A DNA stretch of 64,000 bases from Defluviimonas salinarum (GTDB taxonomy: Bacteria; Pseudomonadota; Alphaproteobacteria; Rhodobacterales; Rhodobacteraceae): contig NZ_JAPDOG010000017.1 in assembly GCF_026013545.1 (NCBI RefSeq), forward strand, positions 1 through 64,000, read 5' to 3'. Position 1 is the stretch's first letter. Each line of letters opens with the position of its first letter. The notes below the pieces were generated by a model, which searched no databases, was not told the origin of the DNA, and saw nothing but the letters and a program-made list of their open reading frames with translations. The translations under genes and the position numbers were made by a program. Positions 25,158-33,095 of this stretch are shown here, in pieces.

Positions 25158-26130
25158 GTTGACCATGATCGAGGCGATCCGGGCGGCGCTCTCCCATGCG
25201 CTTGAGACCGATCCCGACGTGATCCTCTTCGGCGAGGATATCGGCATCGATGGCGGCGTCTTCCGCGCCACCGACGGGCTCATGCAGCGGTTCGGCTCGG
25301 CGCGGGTGCGCGACACGCCGCTGTCGGAGACGGTGATAGCCGGCATGGCGGTGGGCGCGGCCGCGATGGGGCTGAGGCCGGTGGCCGAGATCCAGTTCTC
25401 GGGCTTCCTCTATCCGGCGCTCGACCAGCTCGTGAACCATGCGTCGCGGCTCAGGAACCGCACCCGCGGGCGGCTCACCTGCCCGATGGTGCTGCGCGCG
25501 CCCTATGGCGGCGGCATCCGCGCGCCCGAGCACCATTCGGAGAGCCCCGAGGCGATGCTCGCCCATATCCCCGGCTTGCGCGTCGTGATCCCGGGCTCGC
25601 CGGCACGGGCCTACGGGCTTCTCCTCGCGGCGATCCGCGATCCCGATCCGGTCGTGTTCCTCGAACCGAAGCGGATCTACCGCGCGGTGAGCGAGGCGGT
25701 GGAGACCGATGGCGCGGCGCTGCCGCTCGACCGGGCGTTCCTCGTTGCCGAGGGCGAGGACCTCACGCTCGTCGCCTGGGGGGCGATGCTGGCCGTGGCG
25801 GACGAGGCGGTGGCGCGACTCGCCGAGGAGGGCATCTCGGCCGAGCTCATCGACCTCGCCACGATCAAGCCCTACGACCGGGTGGCGGTGCGGGCCTCGG
25901 TCGCCAAGACCGGGCGCTGCGTGATCGTGCACGAGGCGGCGCTGACGACGGGGTTCGGCGCCGAGATCGCGGCTGACCTGGCCGAGCATTGCCTGACGCA
26001 TCTGATCGCGCCAATTCGCCGGGTCGCGGGCTACGACACGGTCATGCCCTATCTCAGGCTCGAGGCGCAGTACCTGCCGGATACCGGACGCATCCTTCGA
26101 GCCGCCCGCGAGGTGATGGAGTTCACATGA
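25150..26130 (+). CDS. 2-oxoacid dehydrogenase E1 beta subunit
   Basis: The E1 beta partner, 326 residues. The catalytic Glu that activates TPP lies in FGEDIGIDGG. Other family blocks are RVRDTPLSET, RPVAEIQFSGFLYPALDQLVNH (split over the conserved helix), PEHHSESPEAM, where HHSES replaces the QHSQS of pyruvate types, and LIDLATIKPYD. It overlaps E1alpha by 8 bases and E2 by 4 bases, so the three products are made in fixed ratio. Confidence 0.88.
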   Translation: MAELTMIEAIRAALSHALETDPDVILFGEDIGIDGGVFRATDGLMQRFGSARVRDTPLSETVIAGMAVGAAAMGLRPVAEIQFSGFLYPALDQLVNHASRLRNRTRGRLTCPMVLRAPYGGGIRAPEHHSESPEAMLAHIPGLRVVIPGSPARAYGLLLAAIRDPDPVVFLEPKRIYRAVSEAVETDGAALPLDRAFLVAEGEDLTLVAWGAMLAVADEAVARLAEEGISAELIDLATIKPYDRVAVRASVAKTGRCVIVHEAALTTGFGAEIAADLAEHCLTHLIAPIRRVAGYDTVMPYLRLEAQYLPDTGRILRAAREVMEFT

Positions 26131-27236
26131 CGACATTCAGGCTTCCCGACCTCGGAGAAGGGCTGATGGAGGCGGAGATCGTCGCCTGGCAGGTCTCGGT
26201 CGGCGATCATGTCACGACCGACCAGCCACTCCTGACGGTGGAGACCGACAAGGCGGTGGTCGAGATCCCGGCCCCCTATGCGGGCACCGTCAGGGCGCTT
26301 CTGGCCGACCCGGGCGAGGTGGTGGCCACAGGCGCGCCGCTTGTGGAGATCGACACCGGCAAGGGCGCGGACACCGGTGCCATCGTCGGCGACTTCGCGG
26401 CGCCCGAGCCGGCACGGCCTACCGCGCCGGTTCGGGTCGCGCACAAGGCGCCAGCCAGGGTTGCCGCCGCGCCGGCGGTGCGGCGGCTCGCCGAGGAGCA
26501 GGGCGTCGACCTTGCGGCGCTCAAGGGAAGCGGGCCGGGCGGGGCGATCACCTCGGCCGATGTCCGGGCGGCGACCTCGGGCCTCTCGGGCGGCGCGGAG
26601 CTTCGTGGCGTGCGCCGGGCGATGGCGCGCGCGATGGCAGCGGCGCACCGCTGCGTCGTGCCGGCGACGGTGACCGACCGCGCCGATATCCACGGCTGGC
26701 CGCCGGGCGAGCCGCCGACGCCGCGGCTCGTCCATGCCATCGTCGCCGCCTGCCGGGCCGAGCCCGCGCTCAATGCCTGGTTCGACGGGACGCGGCGGCA
26801 GCTTCACGACCATGTCGACCTCGCGGTCGCGGTGGACACGCCCGACGGGCTTTTCGCGCCGGTGCTGCGCGGCGCCGAGGCAGCGGAGAACGTCGCCGCG
26901 GAGGTCGCATCCCTTCGCCGGGCGGTGGAGGCCCGCACGCTCGCGCCCGAGGATCTCAGGGGCGGCACGATCACGCTGTCGAATTTCGGGATGATCGCGG
27001 GCGAGCATGCGGCGCTCGTGGTGACCCCGCCGCAGGTGGCGATCGTCGGCGCGGGGCGGATCGCCGAGGCGGTCGTCGCAGTCGGCGGTGCCCCGGCGGT
27101 GCGACGGCTTCTGCCGCTGTCGCTGACCTTCGATCATCGCGCCGTCACCGGCGGCGAGGCCGCGCGGTTCCTCGCCGCGCTCCGCGCCGATCTGGAGCGG
27201 CCGGCGATCAGCGGAAAGGAGGCGGGCGATGGATGA
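26127..27236 (+). CDS. Dihydrolipoamide acyltransferase E2 subunit
   Basis: The core acyltransferase of the complex, 369 residues. A single N-terminal lipoyl domain carries the lipoate Lys42 (VETDKAVVEI). A short Ala/Pro linker leads to a peripheral-subunit binding domain (PAVRRLAEEQGVDLAALKGSGP, read in two parts) and the catalytic domain. The active-site His lies in DHRAVTGG, where Thr stands at the position of the usual Asp (HRxxDG). The E2 is short, with one lipoyl domain. It overlaps E1beta and the following dehydrogenase gene. Confidence 0.88.
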   Translation: MTTFRLPDLGEGLMEAEIVAWQVSVGDHVTTDQPLLTVETDKAVVEIPAPYAGTVRALLADPGEVVATGAPLVEIDTGKGADTGAIVGDFAAPEPARPTAPVRVAHKAPARVAAAPAVRRLAEEQGVDLAALKGSGPGGAITSADVRAATSGLSGGAELRGVRRAMARAMAAAHRCVVPATVTDRADIHGWPPGEPPTPRLVHAIVAACRAEPALNAWFDGTRRQLHDHVDLAVAVDTPDGLFAPVLRGAEAAENVAAEVASLRRAVEARTLAPEDLRGGTITLSNFGMIAGEHAALVVTPPQVAIVGAGRIAEAVVAVGGAPAVRRLLPLSLTFDHRAVTGGEAARFLAALRADLERPAISGKEAGDG

Positions 27237-28335
27237 GGTGTTCGGCTTATGTGACGAGTTCGGTCCGCAGAAGGTCGTGCATGTCGACAACCCCTCGACC
27301 GGTCTCCGGGCGATCGTGGTTATCGACAGCATCGCCTGCGGCCCGGCGATCGGCGGCACGAGGATGGCGCCGGACGCGACACTCGAGGAATGCGCGCGGC
27401 TCGCCCGCGCGATGACGCTGAAGAACGCCGCAGCCGGCCTGCCGCACGGCGGCGCGAAATCGGTGATCCTCGCCGACCCCGCGATGCCCATTGCGCGCAA
27501 GCAGGCGCTGATGCGCAGCTTCGCGGTGGCCATTGCCCAGCTCTCCGACTACACGCCCGGACCCGACATGGGCACCGACGAGACCTGCATGGCCTGGGTC
27601 AAGGACGAAATCGGCCGCGCCGTCGGCCTGCCGCGGGTGCTGGGCGGCATTCCCCTCGACGAGATCGGCGCGACCGGCTTCGGGGTCGCGGTGGCCGCCG
27701 GAGTCGCGGAAGGCTTCTCAGACATCCGGCTCGACGGCGCGGCGGTGGCGATCCAGGGCTTCGGCGCGGTCGGCCGCCATGCGGCGCAGTTTCTCGCCGG
27801 GAAAGGCGCGCGCCTGGTCGCGGTGGCGGATTCGAAGGGCGCAGTCTTCGATCCCAAGGGGCTCGACCTCGCGCCGTTGAACCAACTGAAGGCAGAGGGC
27901 CGGAGTGTCGCCGAGCTGGACTCGAAACGCGCCGGCCCGGCCGAGGCGGTGATCGGCGCCGACTGTGATATCCTGATCCCGGCGGCGCGGCCCGACGTGA
28001 TCACCGAGGCCAATGCGGCGTCGGTCCGGGCTGCGGTGGTGATCGAGGGCGCCAACATACCGGCGACGGACGCGGCAGAGGCGATCCTGCACCGGCGCGG
28101 CATCCTCGTCCTGCCGGATTTCATCGCCAATGCCGGCGGGGTGATCTCGGCCGCTGTGGAACTTGCCGGCGGCTCCGAGGCACAGGCGATGGACAGCATC
28201 GCCGAGAAGATCGCGCGCAACACCCACGAGGTTCTGGAGCGCGCAGAGGCCGGCGGCCTGACCCCGCGCGCCGCCGCCCTCGCGCTGGCCGAGGCGCGCG
28301 TGATCGAGGCGATGGCGCTCCGCCGCGTCTTCTAG
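27229..28335 (+). CDS. Glu/Leu/Phe/Val-type amino-acid dehydrogenase
   Basis: An NAD(P)-dependent oxidative deaminase of 368 residues. The substrate-binding and catalytic Lys region is AAAGLPHGGAKSVI, followed by PDMGTDETCMAW. The nucleotide fold is GFGAVGRHAAQFL, and IANAGGVISAAVEL is the usual C-terminal block. The length fits leucine/valine dehydrogenase rather than the longer glutamate enzyme. Overlapping the E2 gene by 8 bases, it would supply the branched-chain 2-oxo acid that the E1-E2 complex then oxidises to an acyl-CoA. The substrate is inferred. Confidence 0.83.
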   Translation: MDEVFGLCDEFGPQKVVHVDNPSTGLRAIVVIDSIACGPAIGGTRMAPDATLEECARLARAMTLKNAAAGLPHGGAKSVILADPAMPIARKQALMRSFAVAIAQLSDYTPGPDMGTDETCMAWVKDEIGRAVGLPRVLGGIPLDEIGATGFGVAVAAGVAEGFSDIRLDGAAVAIQGFGAVGRHAAQFLAGKGARLVAVADSKGAVFDPKGLDLAPLNQLKAEGRSVAELDSKRAGPAEAVIGADCDILIPAARPDVITEANAASVRAAVVIEGANIPATDAAEAILHRRGILVLPDFIANAGGVISAAVELAGGSEAQAMDSIAEKIARNTHEVLERAEAGGLTPRAAALALAEARVIEAMALRRVF

Positions 28336-28342
28336 GCGGGCT

Positions 28343-28356
28343 TGACCGGGATCATG
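28343..28356 (+). promoter_or_regulatory. CRP/FNR-family box upstream of the Lon-like gene
   Basis: TTGACCGGGATCAT: a perfect left half (TTGAC), N4, and a right half ATCAT differing from ATCAA in the last base. Its centre is 66 bases before ATG 28416, so activation at -41.5 leaves a leader of about 25 bases. Confidence 0.6.
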
Positions 28357-28415
28357 GCGGGGGTGGGGGCGGACCGGCAGGCTTCGCTGGAGAGCGCAAA
28401 TGGGGGGCTTGAGCG

Positions 28416-30878
28416 ATGGCATTCAACCCAGCGGAAATACCGGGTCTCCCCGCCGAGGAGCTGGCCCGGCGCTGCGATCCGGCAGAGCTGCCGTTCGGCG
28501 CCACCGACGAGATCGAGGGGCTTGACCAGCTCATCGGTCAGGACCGGGCGATGGACGCGATCCGGCTTGCTGCCGAGATGCGGCATCGCGGCTTCAACCT
28601 GTTCGTGCTGGGACCGACCGGAACCGGGCGCCGTTCCGCGGTCGACCGGCTTCTTGCCGAGCAGGCGCAGAAGCTGCCGGTGCCGGACGACTGGGCTTAT
28701 GTGAACAACTTCGACGCCCCGGACAAGCCGCGCGCCCTTCGGTTGCCGCCAGGCACTGCGCAACGGCTCAGGGGCGCGATGCAGGGGCTCGTCGACGACC
28801 TCGCGATCGACATCCCGGCGCTCTTCGAGTCCGACGAATACCAGACCCAGCGCCGTGCGCTCGACGAGGAATACGGCGAGCGCCAGGAAACCGCGATGGC
28901 CGATTTCGTCGAGAAGGCGAAGGCCGAGAATGTGGCACTCCTGCGCACGCCGATGGGGTTCATGCTGGCAGCGATCCGCGACGGAAAGGTCGTCAAGACC
29001 GAGGATTACGACAAGCTGGACGAGGCCGAGCAGCAGGCGATCGACGAGAAGATCGCCCGGCTTCAGGAGGAACTTGCCAAGGTCCTGCGCGAGGCGCCGA
29101 AGCTCGACAAGGAGTTGCGCGGCAAGATCGAGATCCTGCACGCGAGCATGGCCGAACGCGCGGTCTCGGCCCGTGTCGGCGAGCTCAAGGCGGAGTTCTG
29201 CGATATCGCCGCGGCCTGCGCCTATCTCGACGACGTCCACAAGGACATGATCGCCAATGCCGAACTGTTCCTCGCCGCGCAGGCCAATGCCAAGTCCGGC
29301 CCGTTCCCCGAGGCGATCCGCAAGTACCACCGCGAGCCGCCCTTCGAACGCTATGTCGTCAACGTGATGGTGTCGCGCGACGGGCCGGAGGCAGGCGGCG
29401 CGCCGGTCGTGGCCGAGGATCTGCCGACGCTCGATCACCTCACCGGGCGGATCGAGCATGTTTCGCAGATGGGCGCGCTGATCACCAATTTCACCCTGAT
29501 CAAGCCCGGCGCGCTGCACCGCGCCAATGGCGGCTACCTTGTGCTCGACGCGCGCCGCGTGCTCACCGAGCCCTTCGCCTGGGAAGCGCTGAAACAGTGC
29601 CTCAAGAACCGCTCGATCGCGATCACCTCGATGGCCGAGCGGCTGAGCATGGTCTCCACGACCTCGCTGCAACCCGATCCGATCCCCCTCAGGGTGCGGG
29701 TCGTGCTGATCGGCGACCGGGTGCTGCATGCGCTCCTGGTGATGCTCGATCCCGATTTCGCGGACCTCTTCAAGCTGCAGGCCGATTTCGAGGAGTCGAT
29801 CGACCGGACGGGCGACACGGTCGTGCCCTTCGCCCGGCTGATCGCGGCCCATGCCGTGCGGGACGGGCTGAAGCCCTTCGCGGCGGCGGGCGTGGCGCGG
29901 ATCATCGACGAGGCGACCCGGATCGCCGACGACAGCAAGAAGCTGACCCTGCATCTCGGCGCGCTCTCCGATCTGATGCGCGAGGCCGACCACTATGCCG
30001 GCGAGGCCGGGCGCGCCCGGGTCGAGGCCGAGGACGTCGCCCGCGCCGTCCGCGAGAAGGACCGGCGCGCCTCGCGCGTGAAGGACCGGATGCAGGAGGC
30101 GGTCACGCGGGGCACGATCCTGATCGACACCGACGGCGCGAAGGCCGGGCAGGTCAACGGGCTGTCGGTCATCGGGCTCGGCGATTTCCGCTTCGGGCGG
30201 CCGTCGCGGATCACCGCGCGGTGCCGGATGGGGGCGGGCAAGCTCATCGACATCGAGCGCGAGGTGGAACTTGGCGGGCCGCTCCACTCAAAGGGCGTGC
30301 TGATCCTCGCGGGCTACCTCGCCGCCACCTACGCGCTCGACGCGCCTTTCTCGCTCCACGCGAGCCTCGTCTTCGAGCAGAGCTATGGCGGGGTGGATGG
30401 CGACAGCGCCTCCTCGGCCGAACTCTATGCGCTCCTGTCGGCACTCTCGGAGCTTCCGGTGGCACAGGGTTTCGCGGTGACGGGATCGGTGAACCAGACC
30501 GGGGACGTGCAGGCGATCGGCGGCGTCAACGAGAAGATCGAGGGCTTCTTCGAAACCTGCCTGACGCGCGGGCTGACCGTGCGGCAGGGCGTGCTGATTC
30601 CGAAATCGAACGTCGAGCACCTGATGCTGCGCGACGATGTGGTCGAGGCCGCCCGCGCGGGCAGGTTCCGGGTGATCCCGGTCGCGTCGATCGACGAGGG
30701 CATCGCGATCCTCACCGGGCGGGCGGCGGGCGCCCGGGATGCGACCGGCGCTTTCCCCGAGGACAGTGTAAACGGCCGGGTCGAGGCGCGGCTGCGCGAA
30801 TATGCCGAGGCGCGGCGGCGGTTCGGCCGCACCGGCCGCGGCGAGGAGGGCGGGGGCGGCGAGGGGGATGCGCCATGA
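28416..30878 (+). CDS. Lon-like ATP-binding protease (AAA_32/LonB-like)
   Basis: An 820-residue Lon-family protease distinct from LonA. It has an N-terminal P-loop region, a long helical insertion (about 140-300), an AAA-like segment with LHRANGGYLVLDARR, and a C-terminal Lon protease domain. The catalytic dyad is Ser664 (GGVDGDSASS) and Lys707 (GGVNEKIEG), 43 residues apart as in E. coli Lon. The P-loop reads GPTGTGRRS (66-74), with Arg where Walker A has Lys, and the Walker B Glu is Ala (LVLDA). This may be normal for the family, but ATP use should not be assumed. An FNR-type box lies upstream, and a USP-like gene overlaps its end. Confidence 0.85.
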   Translation: MAFNPAEIPGLPAEELARRCDPAELPFGATDEIEGLDQLIGQDRAMDAIRLAAEMRHRGFNLFVLGPTGTGRRSAVDRLLAEQAQKLPVPDDWAYVNNFDAPDKPRALRLPPGTAQRLRGAMQGLVDDLAIDIPALFESDEYQTQRRALDEEYGERQETAMADFVEKAKAENVALLRTPMGFMLAAIRDGKVVKTEDYDKLDEAEQQAIDEKIARLQEELAKVLREAPKLDKELRGKIEILHASMAERAVSARVGELKAEFCDIAAACAYLDDVHKDMIANAELFLAAQANAKSGPFPEAIRKYHREPPFERYVVNVMVSRDGPEAGGAPVVAEDLPTLDHLTGRIEHVSQMGALITNFTLIKPGALHRANGGYLVLDARRVLTEPFAWEALKQCLKNRSIAITSMAERLSMVSTTSLQPDPIPLRVRVVLIGDRVLHALLVMLDPDFADLFKLQADFEESIDRTGDTVVPFARLIAAHAVRDGLKPFAAAGVARIIDEATRIADDSKKLTLHLGALSDLMREADHYAGEAGRARVEAEDVARAVREKDRRASRVKDRMQEAVTRGTILIDTDGAKAGQVNGLSVIGLGDFRFGRPSRITARCRMGAGKLIDIEREVELGGPLHSKGVLILAGYLAATYALDAPFSLHASLVFEQSYGGVDGDSASSAELYALLSALSELPVAQGFAVTGSVNQTGDVQAIGGVNEKIEGFFETCLTRGLTVRQGVLIPKSNVEHLMLRDDVVEAARAGRFRVIPVASIDEGIAILTGRAAGARDATGAFPEDSVNGRVEARLREYAEARRRFGRTGRGEEGGGGEGDAP

Positions 30879-31627
30879 GCGCGGCGACCGTGACGCGGCG
30901 GCGCATCCTCATCGGCGCGGGCTCCTTCGCTGATGCCGAGACCGCCATCGCCATCGCCGAACGCATCGCCGAGGCGGTCGCCGCCGATCTCGGCGGTGTG
31001 ATGGTCGAGGAACCGGACGCGGCCGGGGTCGCCGGCCTCCACTGCCAGCGCGTCGTCACCTCCTCGGGCATGCTGATGGTCGCACCCTCCAGCGCCCAGA
31101 TGCGGATTCTCGTGGCCAGCGACGCGCGGGCGTTCCGCGCCCGCCTGGCGCGGGTGGCCGAGGCCCGCGCGCTCCACTGGAGCTTCGAGCGGCGCAGGGG
31201 CGAGCTTGTCAGTGGTCTCTGGGAGGCGGCGCGGAGCTGGGACCTGCTGCTCCTCGGCCACCGTCCGGTCCATCGCCGGCGCGGCAGCGTCGTCGCGATC
31301 CTGCCGACTGGCGCGAGCGAGAGCGACGCGCGTGCGCTGGGCGAGACGCTGGCCTCCGCGCTCGGGACCGGGATCGTGACGATGGGGCCGATGGCCGGCG
31401 CGGAGGCGGAGGCCGAGGAGGCGCTCCTGCGCCGGGTCGGCCGGACCAATGCCGCCGTGGTGATCGTGGATCTCGCGGCGGGCCCGTTTCGCGGCCCCGA
31501 CGCGCTGCGCCGGTTGCTGGACGCCGCGCGCTGCCCGGTGCTGGTGATCGGCGCCGGGAGGGCGCCGGCAACGATTGCCCATACGACTCAGATCCCGCCC
31601 GCCCCGCATGAGGACGGTTCGACCTGA
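30875..31627 (+). CDS. USP-like protein of unknown function
   Basis: A 250-residue protein made of two Rossmann-like alpha/beta halves. The first begins RRILIGAGSFADAETAIAIAERIAEAV, like the start of a universal stress protein domain (two stretches: RRILIGAGS and AIAERIAEAVAADLGG). It ends with a PVLVIGAGRAP strand. The usual USP ATP motif GxxGx9GS is not clear. It overlaps the protease gene by 4 bases (ATGA), so it is probably made together with it as an adaptor or partner. I call it USP-like only with caution. Confidence 0.5.
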   Translation: MSAATVTRRRILIGAGSFADAETAIAIAERIAEAVAADLGGVMVEEPDAAGVAGLHCQRVVTSSGMLMVAPSSAQMRILVASDARAFRARLARVAEARALHWSFERRRGELVSGLWEAARSWDLLLLGHRPVHRRRGSVVAILPTGASESDARALGETLASALGTGIVTMGPMAGAEAEAEEALLRRVGRTNAAVVIVDLAAGPFRGPDALRRLLDAARCPVLVIGAGRAPATIAHTTQIPPAPHEDGST

Positions 31628-31720
31628 GCGCGCAAGTTCGGGCAGCCTATGTCGTTCCGGGGCGGGAAGCGGTCGGAACCGGCTTGACAGCCCAGCCGGG
31701 CAAAGGGCATGACGGCTGCC

Positions 31721-31912
31721 GATGGTCCCGGCCAAGCCAAGCGCGGCCGGGTGAAAAGGGAACACGGTAAGGAAGAGCCGCAAGGGCGCCGAAGCCGTGA
31801 CTGCACCCGCAACTGTAGGCGGCGAGCGACCCCCGGATACCACTGGCCCCAAGACGGGCCGGGAAGGTGGGGCGAGCATGGACCCGCAAGTCAGGAGACC
31901 TGCCATCGACGA
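31721..31912 (+). ncRNA. Cobalamin riboswitch
   Basis: The conserved elements of the adenosylcobalamin aptamer occur in order: GTGAAAAGGGAACACGGT, GCCGTGACTGCACCCGCAAC followed by TGTAGGCGG, CCACTGG, CGGGCCGGGAAGGTGGGGCG, and the terminal box GCAAGTCAGGAGACCTGCC. It lies 170 bases before a corrinoid/iron-type importer and should repress it when cobalamin is plentiful. The 454 gene-free bases between the USP-like gene and btuF are mostly this element plus its leader. A weak promoter (TTGACA at 31684) may precede it. Confidence 0.93.
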
Positions 31913-31923
31913 ACGTAGCCAGA

Positions 31924-31940
31924 CCGGGCGGGCTGCCCGG
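31924..31940 (+). promoter_or_regulatory. Hairpin in the riboswitch expression platform
   Basis: Stem CCGGGC (31924-31929) with GCCCGG (31935-31940) and loop GGGCT. Its 3' arm overlaps GGGGAGGG (31939-31946), the ribosome site of the short leader frame at 31952. It may link cobalamin binding to translation. Confidence 0.4.
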
Positions 31941-31951
31941 GGAGGGTGTCG

Positions 31952-32065
31952 ATGACTTGTGCCGGACGCGGTCCCATGCCGGGCGCTGCCTTGGCAGGCC
32001 ATCATCCTTGCGTCGCGATGCGCGGCGCGGGGTCCTTCCCCTGTTGCCCTCCGGTCGCCACCTGA
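31952..32065 (+). CDS. Possible 37-residue leader peptide
   Basis: A short frame beginning ATGACTTGTGCC with a strong GGGGAGGG site 5-7 bases upstream and a TGA stop at 32063, 17 bases before btuF. The peptide is rich in Gly, Cys (four) and His-His (MTCAGRGPMPGAALAGHHPC at its start). It sits exactly between the riboswitch and the btuF ribosome site, so it could couple riboswitch control to btuF translation. It may also be a chance frame in GC-rich DNA. Confidence 0.3.
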   Translation: MTCAGRGPMPGAALAGHHPCVAMRGAGSFPCCPPVAT

Positions 32066-32081
32066 CCCCGAGGGAGACCCC

Positions 32082-33095
32082 ATGTTCCTGCGCACCGGCC
32101 TGACGGCCATGCTCCTGTCCTCCACCGCCGCCGTCGCGGCGGAAGGCCCCACCCAGTACCCGCTCACCATCGAGAACTGCGGCGAGACGATCAGCTTCGA
32201 CGCCGCCCCCGGCGCGGCGGTGAGCGTCGGCCAGGCCGCGACCGAGATCCTCTATTCGCTCGGCCTCGGCGCCAAGGTCGCCGGCACCTCGGTCTGGTTC
32301 TCCGAGGTCCTGCCGGAATTCGCCGACCTCAACGCCGGGATCGAGCGGCTCGCCGACAACGACCCGAGCTTCGAGAGCGTCGTCGCAAAGAAGCCGGGCC
32401 TGGTCGCGGTACAATACGAATGGCACGTCGGCCCCGAGGGCATCGTCGCCACGCGCCAGCAGTTCCACGACCTCGCGATTCCGACCTACATCCTGCCCAC
32501 CGACTGCGTCGCGAAGGACAACTCGACCGGCGCCGACGGCACCCGGCTTGCGATGTTCTCGACCGCGAGCGTGCATCAGGGCATTCGCGAACTCGCCGCG
32601 ATCTTCGACGTGACCGCGAATGGCGAGGCGCTCGTCGCCGACCTGATGGCGCGCGAGGCCGCTGCCGTCGAAAAGGCACAGGCGCTCGGCCTCAAGGACG
32701 CCTCGGCGCTCTTCTGGTTCTCCTCGACCGAACTCGCCGCCGATCCCTTCGTCGCGGGCCAGAAGGGCGCGCCGGGCTACATGATGGAGAAGCTCGGACT
32801 CAGGAACGTCGTGGAAAGCGACGAGGAGTGGCCGACCGTCGGCTGGGAGACGCTGGCCAAGGCCGACCCGACCGTGATCGTCATCGCCAGTATGGACCGC
32901 CGCCGCTTCGAGGCCGACGACGCCGAGAAGAAGCTCGAATTCCTCAAGACCGATCCGGTGGCGAGCCAGATGACGGCCGTCAAGGAAGGCCGCATCGTGG
33001 TGATGGACGCCCAGACGATGGACGCGACCATCCGCAGCGTGAGCGGCGTTGAAGAACTCGCCGACGCGCTCGAGTCCTACGGGCTCGCGCAATGA
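32082..33095 (+). CDS. btuF: Corrinoid/iron-type ABC transporter periplasmic binding protein
   Basis: A 337-residue periplasmic binding protein of the BtuF/FhuD fold. A Sec signal (TAMLLSSTAAVAAEG) leads to an N-lobe with ATEILYSLGLGAKVAGTS, typical of cluster A-II binding proteins, a long backbone helix (SVHQGIRELAAIFDV) and a C-lobe with GWETLAKADPTVIVIA. The cobalamin riboswitch upstream makes a corrinoid (or cobalt-linked) substrate most likely, but sequence alone would also allow haem or siderophores. GAGGGAGACCCC precedes ATG 32082. It overlaps the permease gene by 4 bases. Confidence 0.82.
   Translation: MFLRTGLTAMLLSSTAAVAAEGPTQYPLTIENCGETISFDAAPGAAVSVGQAATEILYSLGLGAKVAGTSVWFSEVLPEFADLNAGIERLADNDPSFESVVAKKPGLVAVQYEWHVGPEGIVATRQQFHDLAIPTYILPTDCVAKDNSTGADGTRLAMFSTASVHQGIRELAAIFDVTANGEALVADLMAREAAAVEKAQALGLKDASALFWFSSTELAADPFVAGQKGAPGYMMEKLGLRNVVESDEEWPTVGWETLAKADPTVIVIASMDRRRFEADDAEKKLEFLKTDPVASQMTAVKEGRIVVMDAQTMDATIRSVSGVEELADALESYGLAQ

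Noticed and set aside
28332-30287. Long frame antisense to the Lon-like gene (651 codons)
   Set aside because: Same GC-driven shadow; the sense strand carries the catalytic dyad and the coherent protein.
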